A DNA stretch of 64,000 bases from DATFJT01 sp965230755 (GCA_965230755.1 CBDDLT010000003.1:248001-312000), one strand, 5' to 3'; counted from the first letter of the stretch, positions 18,213 through 27,722 are shown. A program made the numbers and translations. The notes: generated from the sequence alone by a model not told the origin.

Positions 18213-19421
18213 TTATGGATTAAAACCTCCACATAGAAGAGGATCGTTGATATAAAGATCCCAATAAACGGGCTCAGCTAATCTTCCACAATGACTGACA
18301 GAAATGATTTCAATTTGAATCATTTCAGGTAAGACAGAAAGTGAAGAAAGACATAATTTTGTTCCTTCAGTAAACACTGCCAAATTTGGAGAATCCCAAT
18401 TAACTATTAATTCTGAGATACAAGAGGCATCCTCAAATTCATAACAAACCGTCTCTCCAGTACACAATTGTCGAAATGGAAATGGAGCTAAGGACGGTAT
18501 TGGAATACATGGTCTATCTTCTACTATTTCCACATCTTTTTGCAACAAAAATTCACATCCATTTTCGACCACTACTGCTTGCAAATTGTAAACAATGGGA
18601 TATGGAGACGAAAGGGTAATACAATTTCCTTCTCCTTCTACAAACGTACCGGAAGGCATGTTCCATTCGACTTCCACATCACCTTCTGACTGAATACAAT
18701 AGACTCCAATCTCATCTACGCATAAATAGTCGTCACCGACCAATGTAGGAGGATTACAATCACAGGGATATACTTCTTGTAAGGCGATGATGTCAAAATC
18801 AGAAAATTCGCAGTTGGCATTGCACCAATCATCGATATTATTCATAACAGAGTTTGGATCTTCATTAGGAGTCCATGGAACTAAGACTGAAAAAGGATCA
18901 CTATAATTATGATAAAAACCCAAGGCATGCATAGTCTCATGTAAAACTATCATTGTGGTTAAGCAAAGTTCCTGTTCGAAGCTTGGATCGCAATCGATAC
19001 AATCACCATCCAGCAAATCGGTATTGAAATAGACATTTCTGGCTCTTCCGTTTTGATTTACGGAATCGGCTATTACAAATCCACCCCAACAATTATCCGT
19101 GGGATGACACCGGTATACTATATCGGCATCATCCATATTGTCCACAAATTCCATATGAATTCCAACATTCGGAACCGCATTGATTTGGTCTACTGCGTCA
19201 AGAATAGCACTATTCCATATGGGCTGAGATGTCTCATCCAGACACTCCTCAAAGTAAATTTTTAGATTGGCAGCTTCACATGGCTCCCATCCAGGTCCAT
19301 CTTTATGAACCCTTTGTCGATTCTCTATATCGATCACATCTTCTTGTAATCCGATTGCACTTTCGTCTTTACAACTTCCAAGTACAGCCATCACCAAGAT
19401 TATCCAAATTAATTTTTTCAT
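18213..19421 (-). CDS. Matrixin-type zinc metalloprotease lipoprotein
   Basis: 402 residues. The lipoprotein signal ends in the lipobox LGSC near residue 17. The metzincin zinc motif HETMHALGFYH (HExxHxxGxxH) lies near residue 157, with a Met-turn candidate in SVMNNIDDW and a matrixin-like FSDFDIIALQEVYPC shortly after. The catalytic domain is thus residues 45-220. A cysteine-rich beta-sandwich region of Ig/PKD type follows to the end; no T9SS sorting domain is present. It probably cleaves extracellular proteins from the cell surface. It shares the upstream GTCACA and GTGTACAC elements with its neighbours. Confidence 0.88.
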   Translation of the reverse strand: MKKLIWIILVMAVLGSCKDESAIGLQEDVIDIENRQRVHKDGPGWEPCEAANLKIYFEECLDETSQPIWNSAILDAVDQINAVPNVGIHMEFVDNMDDADIVYRCHPTDNCWGGFVIADSVNQNGRARNVYFNTDLLDGDCIDCDPSFEQELCLTTMIVLHETMHALGFYHNYSDPFSVLVPWTPNEDPNSVMNNIDDWCNANCEFSDFDIIALQEVYPCDCNPPTLVGDDYLCVDEIGVYCIQSEGDVEVEWNMPSGTFVEGEGNCITLSSPYPIVYNLQAVVVENGCEFLLQKDVEIVEDRPCIPIPSLAPFPFRQLCTGETVCYEFEDASCISELIVNWDSPNLAVFTEGTKLCLSSLSVLPEMIQIEIISVSHCGRLAEPVYWDLYINDPLLCGGFNP

Positions 19422-19456
19422 GCTTCTAAATTTGTTTGTTAATAGTTATAATTACC

Positions 19457-19464
19457 GTGTACAC
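19457..19464. promoter_or_regulatory. GTGTACAC palindrome upstream of metalloprotease gene
   Basis: Perfect palindrome 35 nt before the start codon and 31 nt from the GTCACA box. AAGGC occurs 15 nt farther upstream, as it does at the 18045 copy. Confidence 0.45.
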
Positions 19465-19495
19465 TTGCATTAGATGAATGCCTTAATTGTTGAGA

Positions 19496-19501
19496 TGTGA
19501 C
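19496..19501 (-). promoter_or_regulatory. GTCACA box upstream of metalloprotease gene
   Basis: Minus-strand context GAGGTCACATCT, 74 nt before the start codon. A second partial copy (TCACAT) lies about 17 nt farther upstream. Confidence 0.55.
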
Positions 19502-19658
19502 CTCAATTGAAATGTGATTTCGCTGAACTCGGGCTAAATTTCTATATTGGGTTGAAAGGACTCCGACTGGTCAAAATTCATCTACCTAGAACCTTGATAG
19601 TCTCATCAACATAGCTTCTTTAAGGTCTAGTATTGAGAGAAACTGATCTGTTGAAATG

Positions 19659-19696
19659 CAAAAATGAAGAGCCATTACTTAGAATAACTCTTCATT
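19659..19696 (-). terminator. Terminator of the 1117-residue T9SS gene
   Basis: Perfect 9-bp stem AATGAAGAG (19663-19671 with 19688-19696), 16-nt loop, followed on the minus strand by TTTTGC. It lies 51 nt beyond the stop codon. The T-run is short. Confidence 0.55.
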
Positions 19697-19747
19697 GGTG
19701 TGATAAAAAGGAATTAAAAAAACCTAAAACTATCTTAGCTTGCAGAT

Positions 19748-22700
19748 TTATTCAATCTTTTCGAATTTCAATACAGGTAAAGTTGATTTACCGTCCTGAA
19801 ACTTAATATAATATACACCCACACTTAACTGTTCGATACCCACTCTTTCGGTGCTGTTGTTCAATCGTCCGGATTGAAGCCTTTGTCCGCTGATTGAATA
19901 TATATCATAGTAAACCGTTTGGCTGTTTTCACCCATATCTATAAATATTTCTGATGTCGCTGGAATTGGTCTTATATCTATATCCAAATTGGACAAATCA
20001 TCTGTCGAAAGTGGCTCTTGATCACCTCCAGAACAATCTGGAGCTGAGATAAAGGCATCGGCAACACAGTTGGAGTACTCGCACAACATTACCCACAGAG
20101 TAAATCCTTCGCTAGCATCAAATGGCCCTAAGAGCTGCACCTGACTAGCACTGAAAGTACCCAAATCTTCTTCGGTACCATCAAGATTCTTCTTGCTTAC
20201 GGTGTAACAATCTTCTAATGTGGTTTGTACATCCAAGAAAATATTGAACACCTCTTCCCCTTCTAATGTATCACACTGAGATATGCTTGGGAAAATCATA
20301 AGATCACATTCTGCCGAACAAGTAGGAGGCGCATCTACTTTGACGAAAGCATTGCACTCCGTGTCCACATTGTCATATATTTCAAAATCAGCAACAGGAT
20401 TCTGATTAATCGTTCCACGCCAAATCGTTTTATACAAACCATAAGCACTGCTCTGGTTGATTGGGCTAGTAGCCGTCCAGTATGTTCCGGGGCCTCCTGT
20501 AGCAATAAGGTCAAAAGACCAATAGTCGTCATCAGGATCTGAAGTATTGCTGTCGTAACAGCTTATATTCGTTACTTCATAGTCTAAACAATAACCACAG
20601 TCTTCCGGAGCTCTGACATAAAAATCGATCACACAACTGAAGTTATCACATAGCATTACCCATATTGTGAATTCCTCTCCTGGAGTATATGGTCCGTAAC
20701 TAATTGTCTGTGACCCAGTATAGGTACCCAAAATCACTTCGCTGCCATCTGGATTCTTTCTCTTTACAAAGTAGCATTCATTTCCAGGTACAGTCACCGT
20801 CAAGTTAACTGTGTAGAATTTTTGCCCTTCAATATCGATGCATTGGATAATCGGAGGGTCTACAGTCATATCACAATCTTCTGAACAAGTTGTAGGAGCT
20901 GTCACCACTAAGTCGACGAAACATTCCGGATTCTGTGCATCAAATACCCTAAAGCTTACGCTTGGCGTAGTCAATATAGTACCACTGGTGTAAATTGTTT
21001 TAATATTGCCATAAGATCCACTTTCAGTAATATCACCCGAAGTCGTCCAATAATAACCCTGACCTGAGTTATCCGTTATTAAAAGATCAAAATACCAGAA
21101 ATCATCATTTGGGTCAGATGTATTTTGATTATTACAATACACATTCACAATCTCTGCTGAGATACATGGAGCTTCACATTCTATAATATTAAAACAAGTT
21201 GTATCAGCCAGATAGCAATCTTGTGATTGAGAATAAGAATATTCTAAGCAAACAATGCCCGTTTGAGCTACCGATATTTCGGGTTGAGCATCCTGTGCCG
21301 TGCTGCCATTAACGAATTGAATTGTCGGTCCACTTAGCTGTGTCCAAAGGGGCTCTGAACAACTAGAAACCGGTATACTTCCTACCAACAGTACTGTATC
21401 GTTAACACATAAATCTGCGGCTTGTGGAGCAGAAGGTAGTTCTTCTTCGCAAATGTCTACAATGACTAATGCCGTATCTGAACATTGTTTAGACGTACAG
21501 AAATCAACATCAATTTCTTTTGCTACCGTTATTTCAAATACGTACTGCCCTACTTCTTGTAAATCGTAAAAATTATTTGTTCCAAGTGGTTGCAAACCCA
21601 AAGGGGTACTGCTATTGTTGGGAGGCGCGTTTAATATCTTTGTCCTATGAACCGGAGGCCTTCCACTTCCTCTCAATGTTACTAAATCCCAAGGATTAAA
21701 GTTATTAATAGCTCCACAACTGCTAGAGATTTCTATCGTTTCTTCATCTATGGAAGGACCTATCTCCAAGGTTATACTCCTGCGATCACAAGGAGCTAGC
21801 TCTCCATCACATCCAATAATTTTATAGGACTGTTCGATCCCTATCCATGTGGTCTGAGCATCTATATCGGTAATAAAACATCTTTGAAGTGATGGGTCTA
21901 CGGAATTGCAAACTACTATAGGCTTAACACCCATATCTACAAATACAAACCATTGATCATAGTTTGGATACCCCAGCTGGACTTGGTGGTCGAACCAAAA
22001 AGTGTCTGGAAACGACTCACAAAACATCTCATCAAGATCTTCGTCAAATAAAGTTACCGTATCCAGATGAATAAAAACTCTGAAAGTATCTTTTCCGGAA
22101 TCACAATACCCGTTTGGAGATGTAACAGAGTATTCGTATTCATAACAGCCGGATTCAAAGAACTTGAGTTCTTCATAGGTTCGAATTTCGGAGGCATATT
22201 TATTCACCGTTTGCGGAAGCTGATTAAAGTCCTGAGGGTTCAATAAAGTATAGTCAAAACTTCCATCACACCCGATATTGGTTCCGCTAATGGTTAAATT
22301 ACTATCCAAGTTCTCGTAGTGAATAATGGAATCACACTCAAAAGAATGCCCTACTGTATTAAAACATACTGCCGGGATGAAACCAGTTGTCCTAAGATTG
22401 ATACGCTTTTCCTTACCATATTCGATCCTGGACATATCTAGTGCTTGAACATTATTCTGTTGTCCTACAAATGTAATAACCACGGTATCTCTTGAGAAGC
22501 ATCCCCCATTGGTCACTTCGTAACACAAAGTAATGCTGGGACATACATCTTCTCTTCGATTGGGATAATTCAAGTCTACCGTTGAAGGATTTGATCCAAA
22601 ATCAACAGATATAAGTGGGGATTTCGAAATTATTTTCCAGCTACCCGATTCATCAGCCAGTAAGTTGCTATTTCCAACTGCTGTAGCCGTATGACAAAAT

Positions 22701-23101
22701 GTATAACCCGACTGATTGTCTCCATTGACCGATATAGCAGCCGGAGTAACGTCATCCTTCACAACCACCTGCATTTGAGCAAATATGGGCGTTGTATTAC
22801 CGTTGCCATCTATACAGTTAGCCGATAGCTGGAAAGTGTATGTTCCGGGAGTAGGGTTATTTACTGTTACACCGGTAGACAATGATCCTGGGCTAACAAT
22901 TTGAAACGATGGAGAAAAACTGATCCAGCCGATAGAGTTCGGGTCAACATTATTGCCAATAATTCCATTTAAGCTAAAGTTCTGATCCGTATGACAAATT
23001 ACCTGATCTGCTCCGGCATTGATAGAGCAGGGATCACCACCTTGTCCATATCCATTGATATAAATTAGTATGGCCATAAAGGCCATGATAAGCGTTCTCA
23101 T
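19748..23101 (-). CDS. Large secreted adhesin-like protein with duplicated modules and T9SS sorting domain
   Basis: 1117 residues. It has a signal peptide (MRTLIMAFMAILIYINGYGQ), then PKD-like and cysteine-containing repeats starting with CSINAGADQVICHTDQNF. Residues about 645-837 and 837-1020 are two copies of one roughly 190-residue module; compare NTSDPNDDFWYFDL with NTSDPDDDYWSFDL and EEFTIWVMLCDNFSC with EGFTLWVMLCEYSNC. The last 80 residues are a type A sorting domain. It is probably a surface or extracellular matrix protein. No catalytic motif is seen. Confidence 0.85.
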   Translation of the reverse strand: MRTLIMAFMAILIYINGYGQGGDPCSINAGADQVICHTDQNFSLNGIIGNNVDPNSIGWISFSPSFQIVSPGSLSTGVTVNNPTPGTYTFQLSANCIDGNGNTTPIFAQMQVVVKDDVTPAAISVNGDNQSGYTFCHTATAVGNSNLLADESGSWKIISKSPLISVDFGSNPSTVDLNYPNRREDVCPSITLCYEVTNGGCFSRDTVVITFVGQQNNVQALDMSRIEYGKEKRINLRTTGFIPAVCFNTVGHSFECDSIIHYENLDSNLTISGTNIGCDGSFDYTLLNPQDFNQLPQTVNKYASEIRTYEELKFFESGCYEYEYSVTSPNGYCDSGKDTFRVFIHLDTVTLFDEDLDEMFCESFPDTFWFDHQVQLGYPNYDQWFVFVDMGVKPIVVCNSVDPSLQRCFITDIDAQTTWIGIEQSYKIIGCDGELAPCDRRSITLEIGPSIDEETIEISSSCGAINNFNPWDLVTLRGSGRPPVHRTKILNAPPNNSSTPLGLQPLGTNNFYDLQEVGQYVFEITVAKEIDVDFCTSKQCSDTALVIVDICEEELPSAPQAADLCVNDTVLLVGSIPVSSCSEPLWTQLSGPTIQFVNGSTAQDAQPEISVAQTGIVCLEYSYSQSQDCYLADTTCFNIIECEAPCISAEIVNVYCNNQNTSDPNDDFWYFDLLITDNSGQGYYWTTSGDITESGSYGNIKTIYTSGTILTTPSVSFRVFDAQNPECFVDLVVTAPTTCSEDCDMTVDPPIIQCIDIEGQKFYTVNLTVTVPGNECYFVKRKNPDGSEVILGTYTGSQTISYGPYTPGEEFTIWVMLCDNFSCVIDFYVRAPEDCGYCLDYEVTNISCYDSNTSDPDDDYWSFDLIATGGPGTYWTATSPINQSSAYGLYKTIWRGTINQNPVADFEIYDNVDTECNAFVKVDAPPTCSAECDLMIFPSISQCDTLEGEEVFNIFLDVQTTLEDCYTVSKKNLDGTEEDLGTFSASQVQLLGPFDASEGFTLWVMLCEYSNCVADAFISAPDCSGGDQEPLSTDDLSNLDIDIRPIPATSEIFIDMGENSQTVYYDIYSISGQRLQSGRLNNSTERVGIEQLSVGVYYIKFQDGKSTLPVLKFEKIE

Positions 23102-23135
23102 TTTTATTTATAGTTTAAATGTTAGTGAATATTAA

Positions 23136-23143
23136 GTGCGCAC
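23136..23143. promoter_or_regulatory. GTGCGCAC palindrome upstream of 1117-residue gene
   Basis: Perfect palindrome of the form GTGnnCAC, 34 nt before the start codon and 31 nt from the GTCACA box, the same spacing as at 19457. Confidence 0.45.
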
Positions 23144-23174
23144 ATTCACTATTCCAATGCATGACTTATTGAAA

Positions 23175-23180
23175 TGTGAC
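23175..23180 (-). promoter_or_regulatory. GTCACA box upstream of 1117-residue T9SS gene
   Basis: Minus-strand context AATGTCACATTT, 73 nt before the start codon. Confidence 0.55.
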
Positions 23181-23219
23181 ATTTAGATCTTAACTAATCT
23201 CAGAAAAGATTAGAACGTA

Positions 23220-26006
23220 TTACAATTCTTCGTATAGAATAAAAGCGGACCAATAGGGAGGAATTCGAGTCTCGGGATTGGACAAATCATCGTCTTGTAG
23301 GAAATGCTGTTTTGATGCTTGAAGTGCCCGAATTTTTTGCATCCCTTGTTTGAGATTTTTGTAGTACTCGACCATCAAGACATATGAGATCTGATCTGGC
23401 ACACTCCAGAGACTAGATATCACACTGTGACATCCTGCCAATTTGAAATATCTGGCCAGGTTCAAAACTCCTTCTCCCGGAGAGATCGGTCCATCGGCCG
23501 TCTGACAAGCACTTAAGACGATTTGATCTGCATTTAATCTTAAATATTGAATTTCCCTTAATGAAAGAAAAGCTGAACTCATGTCCGATGGAATTGGAGA
23601 AAAAACCAAAGATGACTCCAAAGGATCTGATGGATCTACAAACGCATGGGTAGAGATATGTATATTGGCATAATGCGGAGCCTCCCTTAAAAAACGAGCT
23701 TTTTTTGCTTGGTCATTCAACAGCCTTTTCCCATCGAACAAGCTACATATTTCCTTAACTTCTTTAGCAGCAAAAAGCAAAGGAGACAAGCCCTTTCCTC
23801 TTAAATTGGGCACTTCCGGATGAACAGAACTCGTGTCCAAAAATCTATTCATCTTTTCTCTTATCTCATCGGTGAATTCCAGGCCAACCCCGAGAACACC
23901 TGGACGAAGATTGCTGTTCTCCTCAATTTTCAGAGACTGGGCAAGGGTCAGCAAGTATTTAATACTGTATTGATCAATGAGATATGAGTCGGTTATTCGC
24001 CAATCAGCCACTTGATCTACTAAAAGTGCATCGAAGCTTATGGAAGATAATTTACCAGATGGAGCAATATTTAATTGCATTACCTCGCTGGACTGAAGAT
24101 GATGGTGCAACGCCGGCTCTACCAGTTTCTCGTATATGACATGGGCACTTCCTAAAAACAAGCCTTCGGCAATTTTTGGGTTATCAGTTAGAAAATCAAA
24201 GTCGGATAGACTCTTTCGATAATTGTCTATCAAGGAGTCGAGTTCTTCGTTCTTTTCTATCTTTTCCAGGTTCGAATCATTACATGTAGCGGACAGGACA
24301 TAGATGTTGCGATCACCGTAAAAATATTGCAGCAATAATTCACCTTCCCCAATAGAACTCCTTAATATTTCTAAATCTACGGGCCGAGTTGAATTTTCGT
24401 ATAAAGCAAAATTGGGATAAAGATTGCGAAGCTCTTTAAGCAGAGAGGCTTTGACTTGTTTTAATTCGAAAACCCTGGATTGTAAATCAGCTCTCAATCC
24501 TCTATCGCCAGTATCAGCCCATTTTTCTTCAAGAACCCTTATCGAATCACTCAATGTCTTCAACTCTCTTTGATATCCAGGATCAACTCTACAAACATTG
24601 AGGGCTTCATTTTGTCGAATAGATTGCCTAAGAGAAAATGACTGCCCTCGCTGTATCACTCCAAATATTTCATTGGTTTTTGACTTGGTCGAATCCCGCA
24701 AGAGATATTCTATCCATTGTTCTAAGCGCGGATAGACATATTCCGATAAATAATACTTCGACTTATCTTCCTTATACTGACTCGCCATCGCAAAAAACCC
24801 ATCAATGGAAGTTCGAATATACGCTTCAGCCAAATCGTATCTTTTGGCCGAAAAATATATTTGAGCTTTTAATCCAAGCAATTCCGGAATCCATATTTCT
24901 TCTATCGAGCCAATGGCCAACTGGTTGTCGATACTTTGTCCAGAATCAAAATTCGGTATAAATACACTCAGTGCTTTGTCAGCAGTTTGGTTAGATAGAT
25001 CAAGCCGATTCGCATCGAAATAGTATTGAGCAAGTTGTGCCACCAACCTTCCATAGAACCGAGAGTCAGCGCCATATTCTATTTTTCCAAACTCTATGGC
25101 TTTCTTAAGTTCAGTAGCAGCACCAATATGATCTTTTCTTTTATGCTTTAATTGAGCACTAGCCTCTAAATACTCAATTAGATATTCTGAATCGTCCTCT
25201 ATAACAGCATCAACCTGTTGAAGCAATTGTTCCGCCCTGATCATACTATCCAATTGTATGTAACAATTGGCCATTTGAATAGGTATATCCAATTCTGTAG
25301 ATGAAGCAAATCTACGCGCTAAACCCAGTGATTTTATGGCTTCATCATAATTTCCATAATGATAATTGCTCAATCCAATTCTATAATAATAGCTGGAGTG
25401 ATACATTGAATCCTTTTCGACCCAGTCTTTCTCAAAAGCATATTGATAATACATGATGGACTTTTCGTAATCGCCCTTCATGGCAACCATATTCCCAAGA
25501 TTGTTGAAGGCTCCAAAGTCACATCTTTCCTGAGGATTCTTCAAGCAATATTTTACGTATTCCTCATGCAGCTTTTTGCTCTTTTCTATTCGATAATGAT
25601 AATAATCCAGATAAGCGAGGTAGTACAAGACCTGATTGGACAACGAATCGTGAATATTCCATTCACGAATATCTTCCAACTCATGATAAAAACCCGGAGA
25701 ATCCCAGTCTCCATTCATCATTTTGTAGTACAGTGCTTCAGAAAATCCTTCCCAATAATCAATATCTACACAACTTCTCAAAGCCATGGACGACAAGGCA
25801 TAAGTACTCGAGTCATATATTTCCTGATTATTGAGTTCCTCCACCACCTTGAAGAGTGAGTCGATGGTTTGGTGATTCCGCAATTGGGATCCAAGCTTAT
25901 CATCTTTCGAGCAGGCGTTCAGAAGAATCATCATTATACCAACAAAAAAAGCACCCCGATGTCGAGGTGCTTTGCAATGTATTTTAAGATATGTCTTATT
26001 GCTCAA
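23220..26006 (-). CDS. TPR-CHAT protease-like lipoprotein
   Basis: 928 residues. The N-terminus has a basic region, a hydrophobic stretch and the lipobox LLNAC at about residues 28-32, so it is predicted to be lipid-anchored outside the cytoplasm. Residues about 40-430 are TPR-type helical repeats (for example YDEAIKSLGLARRFASS). The C-terminal 350 residues are a CHAT domain, a caspase-fold peptidase, with the catalytic His in HISTHAF near residue 787 and Cys in LSACQTADG near residue 834. Both residues are present, so activity is plausible. It starts 3 nt after the PKD/T9SS gene stop, implying coupled translation. Substrate unknown. Confidence 0.9.
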   Translation of the reverse strand: MSNKTYLKIHCKAPRHRGAFFVGIMMILLNACSKDDKLGSQLRNHQTIDSLFKVVEELNNQEIYDSSTYALSSMALRSCVDIDYWEGFSEALYYKMMNGDWDSPGFYHELEDIREWNIHDSLSNQVLYYLAYLDYYHYRIEKSKKLHEEYVKYCLKNPQERCDFGAFNNLGNMVAMKGDYEKSIMYYQYAFEKDWVEKDSMYHSSYYYRIGLSNYHYGNYDEAIKSLGLARRFASSTELDIPIQMANCYIQLDSMIRAEQLLQQVDAVIEDDSEYLIEYLEASAQLKHKRKDHIGAATELKKAIEFGKIEYGADSRFYGRLVAQLAQYYFDANRLDLSNQTADKALSVFIPNFDSGQSIDNQLAIGSIEEIWIPELLGLKAQIYFSAKRYDLAEAYIRTSIDGFFAMASQYKEDKSKYYLSEYVYPRLEQWIEYLLRDSTKSKTNEIFGVIQRGQSFSLRQSIRQNEALNVCRVDPGYQRELKTLSDSIRVLEEKWADTGDRGLRADLQSRVFELKQVKASLLKELRNLYPNFALYENSTRPVDLEILRSSIGEGELLLQYFYGDRNIYVLSATCNDSNLEKIEKNEELDSLIDNYRKSLSDFDFLTDNPKIAEGLFLGSAHVIYEKLVEPALHHHLQSSEVMQLNIAPSGKLSSISFDALLVDQVADWRITDSYLIDQYSIKYLLTLAQSLKIEENSNLRPGVLGVGLEFTDEIREKMNRFLDTSSVHPEVPNLRGKGLSPLLFAAKEVKEICSLFDGKRLLNDQAKKARFLREAPHYANIHISTHAFVDPSDPLESSLVFSPIPSDMSSAFLSLREIQYLRLNADQIVLSACQTADGPISPGEGVLNLARYFKLAGCHSVISSLWSVPDQISYVLMVEYYKNLKQGMQKIRALQASKQHFLQDDDLSNPETRIPPYWSAFILYEEL

Positions 26007-26009
26007 AGG

Positions 26010-27497
26010 TTAAATTTTGATAAAATGGCCAGTTTGCTCTGCTCCATTGGTAAAAACCTTATAAATATAAAATCCTGGTTGCAGTTTTGAAACATTTACT
26101 CCGGAATTCTCAACTAGTCCCTTTCGCAAGGCAAGTTTACCATCTGAGGAATAAATTTCAATAAATATATCTTTTCGGCTTAGTTCTCCATTACTTTTCA
26201 CATATAATAGCTCTGATACCGGATTTGGATAGACGATCGCATCATACTCTAGTACTTCATCGACTCGTGTAATCATAGCTCCATCACAACTATAGGAAGC
26301 CGGGCATCCGTAATCCGTCCATAAGTACGCAGGATCTGTACTGATTGGAGGTTCGTTATCAAATATAATTTCTGCGTGCGCCTGTAGAACCAGGGCATCT
26401 GCGAGTAGTGGATCAGTACAAATGGAGAATTTAAAATAACCGGTACATTGATCGTATGGAATAACCCCTTCGTTTTGATCTTGCTCTAGTCCAGGCAGGT
26501 TAATAGCCGGATACTCAACTTCTAAGATATTTCCGGAAACTGACCAGGTACAATTATGTGAACTTCCCGTTTTTACCAAGGTAGAGTAAACTAAATTAGT
26601 AGGTAAAGGGAGACTAATCGAGACATTTTCCGCGGCAGCTTGGCCTTCATTTAAAAAAGTGACGGTATAATTTATGGTTTGTCCCTCCGGCCATTCGGGC
26701 TTAATACACTCTGGGTTTGCGAATAATTTATTCGGATCATGAGGATGCGTTGCATAAGTAAAGTATTCATCAGTATCGTTGTAGATCATTGAACCCGATG
26801 GTCCGTAATTGATTGTGGCTCCTACCGTTCCTCCGGCACCAACCACAGCATTGGGATCAGTTTTTACATAAACAAAAAAATTTCGCTGTTCTTGATAAGC
26901 GAGATTGGTAAAACTCCATTCTCTACTATTCAAAGTGCCGTTGACCAGCGCACTATTAATGTAAAAAGAGTCGGCTTGGATATGTAATTCTGTAGGCGTA
27001 TTAACGGTTACCGTTCCACTAACCTGTTGACCGGGAAAATCCCTGTTTTCTACGGTCACCACATATATATTTTCTTCACTAGGAGCATTATCCCATGCTC
27101 GGCTAATATTGATGTTATCAGTGGTCACAACGGCCAAAGGAGCTTGACTAGAAGGGCCATTGGTGGTGACTGATTCTGATTGACTGCCGGAATTAACTCG
27201 TTTGCTTATCGTGCCCGGTCTGTAGCGATCAGCTACCGTTGCTTTGGCGTAATAAGTGCCTGCGTTATCATAAGGATAAGTGAAACTCGGTAATGTATGT
27301 CTTGAAAATCTGCCATCATTAAAATCAAAAAATGCCACATAACCTGGGTTGGGGTGACTTATACTAAAATTAATATCTCCTTGATTTGATCCATTTACAC
27401 CAGTGAACGTGGTCTGGGCGTCAATGGGGCTGCTAGCTAAACAAAACAAACTAAAATACAATAGAAACCCTAAGGGTTTTAAGATCATGCTTCTCAT
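26010..27497 (-). CDS. Secreted PKD/DUF11-like protein with T9SS sorting domain
   Basis: 495 residues. The signal peptide region is LGFLLYFSLFCLASSPIDAQ. A PKD-like stretch (VAFFDFNDGRFSRHTLPSFTYPYDNAGTYYAKATV) follows. A DUF11-type repeat begins at DPNKLFANPECIKPEWPEGQ (INYTVTFLNEGQAAAENVSI), a form common before T9SS domains, and the last 75 residues (VYPNPVSELLYVKS onward) are the sorting domain. It is the first gene of a two-gene unit with the CHAT lipoprotein 3 nt downstream, so the CHAT protein may act on or with it. This partnership is inference. Confidence 0.84.
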   Translation of the reverse strand: MRSMILKPLGFLLYFSLFCLASSPIDAQTTFTGVNGSNQGDINFSISHPNPGYVAFFDFNDGRFSRHTLPSFTYPYDNAGTYYAKATVADRYRPGTISKRVNSGSQSESVTTNGPSSQAPLAVVTTDNINISRAWDNAPSEENIYVVTVENRDFPGQQVSGTVTVNTPTELHIQADSFYINSALVNGTLNSREWSFTNLAYQEQRNFFVYVKTDPNAVVGAGGTVGATINYGPSGSMIYNDTDEYFTYATHPHDPNKLFANPECIKPEWPEGQTINYTVTFLNEGQAAAENVSISLPLPTNLVYSTLVKTGSSHNCTWSVSGNILEVEYPAINLPGLEQDQNEGVIPYDQCTGYFKFSICTDPLLADALVLQAHAEIIFDNEPPISTDPAYLWTDYGCPASYSCDGAMITRVDEVLEYDAIVYPNPVSELLYVKSNGELSRKDIFIEIYSSDGKLALRKGLVENSGVNVSKLQPGFYIYKVFTNGAEQTGHFIKI

Positions 27498-27563
27498 AAA
27501 TAAAGGTTTAATTTTTACAAAGTATAATAATAATTCAACAGGATAATGATCGAATGAATCATT

Positions 27564-27569
27564 TGTGAC
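27564..27569 (-). promoter_or_regulatory. GTCACA box upstream of PKD-CHAT unit
   Basis: Minus-strand context GATGTCACAAAT, 66 nt before the start codon. This unit lacks the GTGnnCAC palindrome seen at three others. Confidence 0.5.
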
Positions 27570-27607
27570 ATCAATTCTGAAAAAAATAAAAGTTAAAATT
27601 TTTATGC

Positions 27608-27613
27608 GTCACA
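27608..27613 (+). promoter_or_regulatory. GTCACA box upstream of putative small RNA
   Basis: Plus-strand GCGTCACATTA, followed by TCGAACATT. The site at 27777 repeats this arrangement (GTCACATTA then TCGGAACATT). Confidence 0.45.
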
Positions 27614-27639
27614 TTATCAAAATCGAACATTCAAAGACA

Positions 27640-27716
27640 TGTATAATAATTCGACGCTTCTCATTAAATCACCAATGGTGATTGGCTTCCGGGTATCGGC
27701 TACTCGGAAGTTTTTT
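27640..27716 (+). ncRNA. Putative small RNA with two hairpins
   Basis: Hairpin 1 is ATCACC-AAT-GGTGAT (27668-27682). Hairpin 2 is a 10-bp stem (27686-27695 with 27701-27710, one G-U pair, loop TCGGC) followed directly by six T residues, a textbook Rho-independent terminator. No protein-coding gene lies upstream on the plus strand, so the terminator has no other client. The 5' end is a guess from the GTCACA box at 27608. No known family is recognised. Confidence 0.4.
27686..27716 (+). terminator. Rho-independent terminator with no upstream gene
   Basis: 10-bp stem CTTCCGGGTA/TACTCGGAAG, 5-nt loop, then TTTTTT. The strand is set by the T-run. Confidence 0.75.
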
Positions 27717-27722
27717 ATTGTG

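Larger units (their letters stand above)
19422..19747. other. Intergenic stretch with shared regulatory boxes and terminator
   Basis: This 326-bp gap holds the GTGTACAC palindrome and GTCACA box of the metalloprotease gene and the terminator of the 1117-residue gene. No small gene is seen. Confidence 0.6.

Noticed and set aside
23220..26006. TPR-CHAT protease of a type III-E CRISPR system
   Set aside because: There is no cas gene or array in the window, and the protein carries a lipoprotein signal, so it is not the Csx29-type partner.
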